64,000 nucleotides of DNA from Plantago major (taxonomy: Eukaryota; Streptophyta; Magnoliopsida; Lamiales; Plantaginaceae), in assembly GCA_026545765.1 (NCBI GenBank), contig CM048842.1, positions 33,402,370 through 33,466,369 on the forward strand, read 5' to 3'. The position numbers and the translations under genes are program-made. The notes beneath the pieces were generated by a model that searched no databases, had not been told where the DNA came from, and was given only the letters and a program-made list of their open reading frames with translations. Shown here piece by piece: positions 56,252-64,000 of this stretch (the stretch's first letter is position 1; each line of letters opens with the position of its first letter).

Positions 56252-56397
56252 ACATTGCAAACTCATACGTTAATTGCTCTGTCACATTATTCTGCTTGAT
56301 TAACTCCTTCAGGAACGAATCTATGGTTTAGCTTGTTCGTATTGTAATACTACTTTATTACATAGGTTTAGACATAATAATTTGAGCATATCAAATT

Positions 56398-56408
56398 TGG
56401 CGCCGCTG
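56398..56408 (+). other. Primer binding site of gypsy D
   Basis: TGGCGCCGCTG, 4 bp after the LTR end. Same type as in element G. Confidence 0.85.
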
Positions 56409-56571
56409 CTGAGGAGTTAACTCCACTGTAGTGTTCAGAGTTTTTGACATATTTGTTTGTTTGTTACTACTACCTGAAGTTTAGTGAACTAACATAAACT
56501 AAAGATTACTTCAAGGTTCTGGTTTGTGTAGCTTTCACTACAGGTTTACAGTTTGTAGAAGATTACAAGAA

Positions 56572-58536
56572 ATGACAAGTCCGATGGCTACACCTGTGGC
56601 TGTAATGATCTATGGGGCTTACATGCAACCTGACGAGTTTAAAGTAGGGGGATTTGCAATCGTACAGTCAGAAGAAGCTAGCAACATGGAAATTAAGGCA
56701 CATAAATTGCATTATATGCCCAGGTTCTATGGGATGCCTAATGAAGATGTGATTAAAATCCTCAAAGAGTTTGAATATATGGTTGGGCAGTTTCCACTAG
56801 TCCCAGTTGGGGTTAGTAATGAGGATTTTAGGAGAAAGGTTTTCCCCATGTGTCTGCAGGATCTGGCCAAGAACTGGTTGTTGAATCAGCCAGAAAGATC
56901 ACTACCGAACTGGGATGCCATCTACAAGGCTTTTATGGGAAAGTACTAGACACACCCAAAGACCATTGAACTACGTAAGCAGATTGCTGGCTTTGAGCAA
57001 AAGTATGATGAGTCAATGCACGAAGCCTATGAATGTTTTAATTTGTTACTCTCCCAATGCCCGCACCACAGGATTGATAAGTTGGCTCTATGCTATACCT
57101 TCTATGATGGTTTGCACAGGGAGGACCAAATGTTGGTCGACATGAGTCTGGGAGGTACTGTCTTGGAAAGCAGCACAGATGCACTCAATGAATGCTTCGC
57201 AAAACTTGCCGCTTCATCTCAACACAAAGGGATCAAAGGAAAAACCAAGAGCCAAAGAGGCGAGGCCAAATTAGTGGAAGAGTCGAATTCCCCACGGATT
57301 GAGGAACTGCTTCGGGAGATCCAGCAACTGTGCATGGCAAGTGTGATTGGCACATCAACCGCCCCTAATAGTGAGAGGTGCAACCTCTGTGGAAATTACG
57401 AGCATAGAGCTAATCAGTGCCGCTTACCAGCAACAATGGTAGAAAACCCTAACGAAGAGGTGTTCAATTGGGTCCAAAGGATTAATGGGCAATGGAAAGG
57501 TAATCAGCCTAGCGGGTTTCCTGGGGGAAACAAAGGTTTTGACCCTGACTGCAGCAGTCTTAGCTACGGCAACAATTTTTACGAGAACACAATTCAGGAA
57601 CTAGAGAGTATTAACCAGTTAATCAAGAGATACATGGCTAAGTCGGAAAGATTCTGGATGGATTCACAAAGGAACCAACAAAGGAATGATCAGCGATTCT
57701 ACGATATGGAGCAATCGCATAACCGACAAGAAAGTACCATGGCAGATCTGGTAGGAAAGCTTCAACAGCGCAAACAAGGCAAGCTCCCAAGTGTTTTTGA
57801 AAGAATCCTGGTGGTGAATGTGGACTTGGAAGAAGAAGGTAAGCCGGTTGTAACCATCAGCAGCACTACTTGCTATAACCCTATGATTGAGGCACCGAAG
57901 GTAGCTGTCCCAAAGGTAGTATCTGAGTCCGTGATCGAGCTCCTTAATCCTACTTTACCAAAAGTAGTCGCCCCCAGCAAGACGACTCCTGTGAAATCAG
58001 TACATGTTTCTGCGACTCCAGTTGAGAAGGCAAGTGCGGAATTGAATGAGGAAACCATCGAGTCTGCTTCCATGGTTATTGTCAAGGATAAGAAGAGCCT
58101 AAGTAACGGGGACAGCTTTGATTTGGCAGTAGGGATTGGTAATTCCTGCAAGGTGATAAGCACTGTAGACACTGGAGCCAGTTCTAATCTTATGAACTTT
58201 AGAACCTATGAGAAATTAGGACTAAAGGGAATGCGACCGGTCAAAGGTCTTATGCTGCCGGCAGATGGGTCGCGAAGTCGACCTATGGGTACAGTCGAGG
58301 ATATTGTTATCAATCTGGATGGAGTTCATGTAATGACAGATTTTTTGATCATAGAGTCACGAACCTGGATTGGGAATGATTTGATATTGGATATGCTGCT
58401 CTTGGGGCGTCCCTTCATTATCTGTACTCGCATGATTGTTAATCTCCACGCCTGCACTTGCACTTTTGAGGTACAAGGCAAGCAACGCAAGTTGCATGCC
58501 TATATTGACCCGAAATCTTCTTATTCACAGGCATAG
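56572..58536 (+). pseudogene. Gypsy gag-protease (element D), one nonsense codon
   Basis: ATG 56572 (MTSPMATPVAVM). Gag domain: HYMPRFYGMPNEDVIKILKEFE, FRRKVFPMCLQDLAKNWLLN, then a TAG at 56947-56949 after FMGKY. The same frame goes on uninterrupted to 58536: FEQKYDESMHEAYECFNLLL, FYDGLHREDQMLVDM. The zinc knuckle CNLCGNYEHRANQC is at about 57390-57430, followed by Q/N-rich helices and then protease with VDTGASSNLMNF (active-site Asp) and LLLGRPFI. Apart from the one stop it is open, so it may be recently dead. Athila/Tat-like. Confidence 0.88.
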
Positions 58537-59906
58537 GGAGGAGAGAAGACATATATAGCGGCCTACACTGGACCCCTGTACATTTATTCTTACTTGCAAG
58601 GGCGTAAAGGAGCCACCATTGCTGGAAAATCCTTCTATCCAAGCAAACTGAAGAAGGAGTCTCGTACATGACTATAAAGGTACATGTTTCTCTACTTTCT
58701 CAATTCTGCTTAATCACTCTTTGCTTGAGGATATGCTCGAGTTTTGGTTTGGGGAGGGGGAAGTGTTCAAAGTAGAGAAACTTTATTGCACTTCGTTGTT
58801 TTGTCTTATTTTCGTCTTTTTAGAGTCTTTTTTGTTGAGTCTAAGTCTTTCTTCCAAGTTAAACATCTATTATAAGTGATAAACTTGTTAGTTGCTTATG
58901 TTTTGATTGAGTATTAATCAGTAGTAGTTGGCATGTTTCCAATCTTTTCGGTACGTTTTTCTTGTAAAGAAGAGGTCTGTGTATTTCTGTAGTCCAAACA
59001 CCCTGTGAGAAGCCTTAGGCGATGAAAAAATATTATACCAGAAATTGCATTGTGTGACTCATGGGAAGAGCAAGTTTTTCACAAATTTCTTGCGCCTTTT
59101 CATACTTACGTGTGCTTTGATTAGAAGGGGATGACGAACGTCATGATGTTTTTACTTGATGCTTCTATTTTAAACACATTCTAATGAATAGGTTTGGGGA
59201 GAAGTTATTTTCATATGATTGATTTGCATTTTTTTATCTTTGTTCTCGAAAGGTTGTTTAATTATTGCCTCGGGGTGGATCTGTGGTCCTATGTGATAAC
59301 CGTTAGTCGTGTTGGGCATGTTTCAGATACTACCTATATACCGGCATGGCCTTAAAGCTATATGTCCGTGAGGGTTGATGGCGTGTATACCAAACTGACA
59401 CGCACAAAAGTGCAGACTTTCGGTAAAACAGACACCTATAAAAAAATTGAGACCAGAATAAGAGTTTACGACTTGCGCAAACAAAGAGAAAGAATGATGA
59501 TAAAAAACGAGAACAATTTTCTTGTACATTTCCTTTCTTTAGAGGTTGCAAAAAAGTCCCTTTTGATCAGTTGAAAAGAGCACATTAGCGTAAGATATTT
59601 GAGGCATGTTTTTGACGCAAGTCGCCTTCCTATTTTACGTTTTGAGTGTTTACCTATGCTAGATTCTTCCAGGAGAGTGAGAGTTGCTTTATTTTTACAT
59701 GTGAGGGACTGCAATCATAGACTTAAATTTTCTTTACTTGTGAAACGTACTGGAGAGATTTTTACTTGCACTTCTGCCAAAGTTAGTATGATTTCAAAAA
59801 CTTTGCATCTTTTGAGTTTAATGCTTACAATGGTAGATTAGGTTCCTTGGAAGTTCGACTCTTGTATTTGTTTATGTGGTTTGAGTCTAGTTTGTTTTAG
59901 GTTTGT
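58537..59906 (+). other. Conserved noncoding 3' region of gypsy D
   Basis: Holds an internal PPT-like site (58721-58762: GCTCGAGTTTTGGTTTGGGG) and the long block shared with element G (best at 59267-59452). No coding frame of note. Confidence 0.6.
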
Positions 59907-59942
59907 TTGCTCAGGACGAGCAAAGGTTTGGTTTGGGGAGTT
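59907..59942 (+). promoter_or_regulatory. 3' polypurine tract of gypsy D
   Basis: GCTCAGGACGAGCAAAGG then TTTGGTTTGGGGAGTT before the LTR start TGATGAACCC. Confidence 0.75.
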
Positions 59943-61031
59943 TGATGAACCCGTAATTTAGAGGTTCATCACGTTCTTTTAATCGTACTTTTGTTAGACT
60001 TTGTCGTATTTTATAGAGTTTATTGTTCATTTTTACGTTTTTGTGTTTAGTTGTGATTTGAAGGTTTAGGTGTGAAACGGAGGAGAAATGTCGCGATTTA
60101 CAAGGACATGTTCGTATTTGAAAGCTCAAGAATTCGAGAAGAAAGCCTCAAGATCGATTCCCAAATAATTGAAGTTTTGGCGTTAAAAACAGTCTGGTCA
60201 CGACCAGCTTTTTGCTTGGTCGCAACAAGGAATTTCGAGGCAAGGAGGAGCTCAAGGATTTTGTTTTGGTCGCGACCGGCTTTTTGTTTGGTCCCGACCA
60301 GAATTAACGAATCAAGAGAACTGGATTATTTTTGTTTTGGTCGCCACCAGCTTTTTGCTTGGTCGCGACCAGACTTGTCGAGCCCAATTAGGAAAGGCTT
60401 CGAGATTCTTTGTATTTTGATGTTTTTTCCTTCTTTCTTTTCACACAACTTTCATATCAAACCACTGTAAAAGCTCTTTGAACCCTAGACTTGATTTTGG
60501 GAGATTTGAGCTTGGTTATTCATCGTGTAATCAATACTATTCGCCCATTTACGTTTTAAGGTTAGAGATTTGTTAATCTATTCATATTACTTACGTAATT
60601 CGCTTTCTTGTGATAATTTATGCTTGATAATTTTATCTCCATCAATCTTATGTCTATCATCTATTCAAACATGAATGTTTATGATAATTGCATGATCATG
60701 AGTAGCTAAATTCACCGTGAATGCGGTAATGATATGATGATTTGCATGTATTAGGGTTATATGCTATGAATCTATTCGTACGAGTTATGCTAGTCTAAAA
60801 TCTTCGTAAAACCTGTTAATTTGATTCGCAGGTCTAAAATATTATAATCGTTTGTTCAGAATTATCTGTCTGACAATCAGATAATTACTCAAGACTAAAA
60901 TATTCAAAAAAGTCTTTGGTTAAGATTGCTTTAACGATTTCTGGACAAATAACATGTGACAATCGTATGAATGTTTTGGCTATATCCTGTATACTGCGTT
61001 TCTGATTATTCCTACCGCGTTCATATTTCTC

Positions 61032-61097
<66 letters not shown>

Positions 61098-61098
<1 letters not shown>

Positions 61099-61362
61099 TG
61101 AAATTTTAAAAAATCTAAAATGTAGAAAGCTTCAGGATTCAAATGGTACAAAGATGTTTTCCTTACAAAAATTTATGAAAGGGATGATCCGAATAATTAT
61201 TATTGGAAATAAAAATTTATTTCAGGATTACCAAAGTTATTTGCGGAAAAGGTAAGAGAAAAGATTAAAAATACAAATGGAAATATAGAAACAATGCCAT
61301 ACGGAGAAATTATAAAACAAATAAATCAATCGATTACAAATTTGTAATGATTCAAAACATAT
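61098..61362 (+). pseudogene. Caulimovirus-like (pararetrovirus) coat-protein-region fragment
   Basis: Plus-strand translation, with frame changes and a stop, shows WYKDVFLTKIYE, GLPKLFAEKV and [10 protein letters not shown] in order. These are the kind of blocks found in the capsid region of endogenous plant pararetroviruses. The remnant is under 90 codons, broken, and flanked by TA repeats on both sides. Endogenous pararetroviruses are known to lie in TA dinucleotide repeats in several plants, which supports the call. It cannot encode a working protein. A gypsy gag relative is the main alternative. Confidence 0.6.
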
Positions 61363-61404
61363 ATATATATATATATATATATAAATATCTATAATATAAA
61401 TACA

Positions 61405-61448
<44 letters not shown>

Positions 61449-61496
61449 TATATGTATATACATATATATACATATATGTATGTATATACATATATG

Positions 61497-61585
61497 TAAA
61501 AATACAAATGGAAATATAGAAACAATGCCATACGGAGAAATTATAAAACAAATAAATCTGACCGGATTACAAATTTGTAATGATT

Positions 61586-61591
<6 letters not shown>
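61497..61591 (+). pseudogene. Second copy of the pararetrovirus-like fragment
   Basis: Repeats 61267-61362 almost exactly but continues in frame as LTGLQICND, where the first copy is damaged. Shorter than the first copy; TA repeats on both sides. Probably a local duplication through the repeats. Confidence 0.6.
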
Positions 61592-61626
<35 letters not shown>

Positions 61627-61870
61627 TATGTATATATACACATATACATACATATGTATATATACATATACATACATATGTATATATATATATATATACA
61701 TACATATACATACATATGTATATATATATATATATACATACATATACATACATATGTATATATATACATATATGTATTATATAGATACATATATATATAC
61801 ATATGTATATACATATACATACATATATATATGTATACATATGTATATATGTATATACATACATATATAC

Positions 61871-61915
<45 letters not shown>

Positions 61916-62138
61916 AATATACATACATACATACATATCAGTCTCCTGTTTAATTTCTTTACTAGGTTGATTGTGAGTTTAAACTCAAACAATTATCAAC
62001 TGTTACATTGCAAACTCATACGTTAATTGCTCTGTCACATTATTCTGCTTGGTTAACTCCTTCGAGAACGAATCTGTGGTTTAGCTTGTTCATATTGCAA
62101 CACTGCTTTATTACATAGATTTAGAAGTAATAATTTGA

Positions 62139-62940
62139 ACTATTTCTACTCGCATGATATTCACTTTAAATTTCCAGATCCGAGGGATAGGGAGAACAAA
62201 CCCTAAAAGATCTATCTGGATAAGTCGTGACCGGAAGGTGGAGAATGGGAAACGAGGGGCTATTCTATGAGAATTCCAAAGATGACAATGGTTTTGGAAA
62301 CCGACTCAATAATGAATGTAGTACGCTCTACAAGTTCGAGTTTATAAGCGAAGGTGACCGATTTACATGGGAATGAAGGATTGGAATACCGACCCGAGCT
62401 TCAAGGAAGACTGGCGGACTACTTGCATTGATGGAGATCGGGGGTTCCACCCCAACAACTGAGTCACCAATAACCAGGGGTCAAGCTATAAGACCTAAAA
62501 CAAGTGCTTCTTGGGAGGCAACCCAAGGTCACGTTTAATTTATGCACTTACATTCGCATTTTCAATTTCCGTTTTCTTCTCGTTTTCCGTGCCCAAATTA
62601 TTTTTGAAAAAAACTTTTTAAATAATTTTCAAAATTTCTTATTTATTTACCTAGATAATGTTTGTCTTTCGAAAAAACCAAAAAGAATCGAAAAACACGA
62701 AACAACGCGAAAAAGGGGAGGCCAGGCAGCAGCCTCACTGCGGCCGACTGTCGACCGCAGTGAGCTGCTCCCAGCTCACTCATTCCCCCTTTATAACCCC
62801 AAAAATCAAATTTTCTTCTTCCCACTTCATTTTTCTCCCAAAAACCTTCACTTTCTCTATAATTCTATCACCCCCATTGCATTATTAACTTGCCCATCCA
62901 TCATCAACATCAAGTACTATTGGGAGAAATCAAGGAGGAA
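62139..62940 (+). other. Gypsy internal noncoding region with hairpin and possible internal promoter
   Basis: No clear ORF. Holds the AGGCAA hairpin (62511-62526), a 27-bp inverted repeat CACTGCGG...CCGCAGTG (62736-62762), and a TATA-like CTTTATAACCCC at about 62789-62800, then a T/C-rich leader just before the ORF. The palindrome-TATA order resembles the promoter part of several LTRs here. Confidence 0.45.
62511..62526 (+). other. Hairpin TTGGG-AGGCAA-CCCAA
   Basis: Same loop as at 11897-11914 with paired changes in the stem; lies just upstream of the 3' ORF region. Confidence 0.6.
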
Positions 62941-62944
62941 AAGA

Positions 62945-64000
62945 TGTAGGTGAACCAAGCACTAAGAGGGCAAAGAAGGGAAGGAAAGCGGCATCGGCAA
63001 CCCTTTCAAGCAAGGCTCGGAGTTGGTTATTGGTTAATAGCGACCGAGGAGTAGTTCCCAAGAGGAACATAGAGATCGGATGGGGAATGAACCATGCCCT
63101 AAACTGGATACACGATGTCTTGAATCTCTATTTTTGGGGAACCTTCACTTCCATCCTCCAAGGATACGACATAGAGATAGTCAGGGAGTTCTATGCGGAA
63201 TACTTTCAACTCAAGATTGACAAGCCGGAGGATGCACTTCTATATCACCCCATTACCATCGAGTGGTAGAGTTCATGTTTGAACCGGGAGCTATCAATGA
63301 CTACTTCAACATCCCCGAGGAACACATTCATGGAGAATACAAGGAACCGGCATATCACGAGTTGAAGTATGGATATATCCAACCAAACAATCCAATGGTA
63401 TTACTTGGGGAATGATTTAGCGGGAATACGGTGGGGATATCCATCCCGAGGGCTACACTCAACGAAAGGGCAAGGTTTTAGATGCACTTTGTGGAGACAG
63501 ACTTTAAGCTAACTATGCACCATGAAGAGCTTAAGGAAGACATAGCCACACTTGTCTATGCAATTATGGAGGGTCACTACATCGATGTTGGAAGAACCAT
63601 CATGAAGGAAATGCAATTTGTGAAGAAGAACAAAAGAAGGAACCTACCCTTTCCCAGTCTCATCACAGCAATATGGGAGAAGAATGGGGTTGCTACTAGT
63701 GAGTTAGAATACGCTCCTCTCATAGAACCTTTTGATGAGAAAAGAACCATCCTCCTCCTTGAAATGCATGAGAAGGCTGCGAAAGCTGAACTGAGAAGAA
63801 GAGGAGTAGCAGATCCGCCGCAAGGAGCCTTTAACATGAATTCGTTCAACAAATTCGTGAACAACTACCAAATGGGGAGTCAAGGAAATGCACGGAGGAG
63901 GAATGAAATGAATGAATTGGGTCGGAGGTCGGAGTGGAACGATCATGTGACCTACCTACATAACTACGAGCAAATCTCTTACCAGCAGGAGAACATTAGC
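62945..64000 (+). pseudogene. Gypsy (Athila-like) 3' accessory ORF, continues past the window
   Basis: Coding begins around 62945 with a basic stretch (STKRAKKGRKAASATLSSKA). It runs to a frame change near 63267 with GWGMNHALNWIHDVLNLYF and IVREFYAEYFQLK, then FMFEPGAINDYFNIPEE in the next frame. TLVYAIMEGHYIDVGRTI and LPFPSLITAIWEKNGV follow after stops at 63414 and 63480. The V-R-E-F-Y block, the F-x-P-x-x-I-N block and LPFPxLIT are typical of the putative plant transposon protein found downstream of pol in Athila-type elements. From 63484 the frame is open to the window end. Confidence 0.72.

Larger units (their letters stand above)
53238..56393 (+). repeat. 5' LTR of gypsy D (3' part, split by solo LTR N)
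   Basis: 53238-53823 and 56252-56393 align with 60533-61035 and 61937-62138 of the 3' LTR. Ends GAGCATATCA before the PBS. The 3' LTR carries an extra block of about 0.9 kb (TA repeats) at the place where this copy has only TATATATATA (53741-53752). Confidence 0.82.
61036..61936. repeat. TA / TATG / TACA microsatellite block
   Basis: A long TA run (61036-61097), then TA runs around 61360-61495 and 61591-61936 mixed with TATG and TACA units. The tyrosine/isoleucine-rich frames here on both strands are artefacts. Two non-repeat islands (61098-61362 and 61497-61591) are annotated separately. Confidence 0.93.
53238..62138 (+). mobile_element. Gypsy element D, gag-protease only
   Basis: 5' LTR remnant (53238-56393, with solo LTR N inside), PBS at 56398, gag-protease (56572-58536), long noncoding 3' region with two PPTs, and 3' LTR (59943-62138). 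No RT, RNase H or integrase, so it would need a helper. Copia element C is inserted in its 5' LTR, which lacks its first ~590 bp here. The last few bases of the 3' LTR are also missing. Confidence 0.82.
59943..62138 (+). repeat. 3' LTR of gypsy D
   Basis: TGATGAACCCG to TAATAATTTGA. Carries four TGGTCGCGACCA-type palindromes (60195-60206, 60267-60277, 60338-60349, 60360-60371). Contains the block of TA repeats and virus-like sequence at 61036-61936, absent from the 5' LTR. Confidence 0.85.

Noticed and set aside
61237-62026. Tyrosine/isoleucine-rich frames of up to 179 codons
   Set aside because: TA, TATG and TACA repeats lack stops in several frames. Only the two non-repeat islands have meaning.

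Overview
This window is nuclear DNA from a plant, most likely a eudicot. It consists almost entirely of transposable elements nested inside one another, and I find no intact host gene. The evidence is: Ty1/copia and Ty3/gypsy LTR retrotransposons with plant-type primer binding sites (initiator-Met type TGGTATCAGAGC, and TGGCGCCGCTG); a plant L1-type LINE; CACTA and Mutator-like DNA transposon relics; an antisense plastid-like 23S rRNA scrap; and, embedded in TA repeats, what looks like decayed caulimovirus-type (pararetroviral) sequence. Nearly every open frame is a piece of a decayed gag, pol or accessory retroelement gene.

Layout from left to right. 1-8982 is a Sirevirus-like copia element (A) on the minus strand, with its 3' end off the window. 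It sits inside a related LTR fragment (8983-10032), which itself sits inside the 5' LTR of a short gypsy element (G, 10033-14910). A CACTA relic follows (14911-16701). Next comes LTR F1 (16718-19129), split by solo LTR K, then a LINE (19130-21449). Copia element H (minus, 21450-25433) is interrupted by a Mutator-like element with a 9-bp target duplication. A gypsy gag gene (minus) is split into 25434-26270 and 43477-44076 by LTR F2. F2 is itself split by solo LTR M (26477-27435) and by the full-length copia element B (27949-42895).

44077-45840 holds two gypsy LTRs arranged head to head. 45841-53237 is a rearranged copia element (C) in which an organellar rRNA fragment joins a broken LTR directly to the accessory gene. 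53238-62138 is a gag-protease-only gypsy element (D) whose 5' LTR carries solo LTR N and whose 3' LTR carries the TA-repeat and pararetrovirus block. 62139-64000 is the 3' accessory ORF region of another gypsy element.

Three things deserve most attention. First, the Sirevirus-like elements A, B and C carry a long gene downstream of pol with a conserved internal TATA box, a row of tandemly repeated small exons separated by introns of about 75-81 bp (seen in B and C), and a cluster of 19-20-nt hairpins whose stems covary. Second, the gypsy elements G and D lack pol but share a long conserved noncoding 3' block, and a hairpin with an AGGCAA loop and covarying stem recurs in G and in the downstream gypsy element. 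Third, the pararetrovirus-like fragment lies in a TA repeat. Target-site duplications visible for B (TAGGG), K (ATTAA), M (TGTAG), N (ACATT) and the Mutator-like element (AAAGAATAG) give a readable order of insertion.
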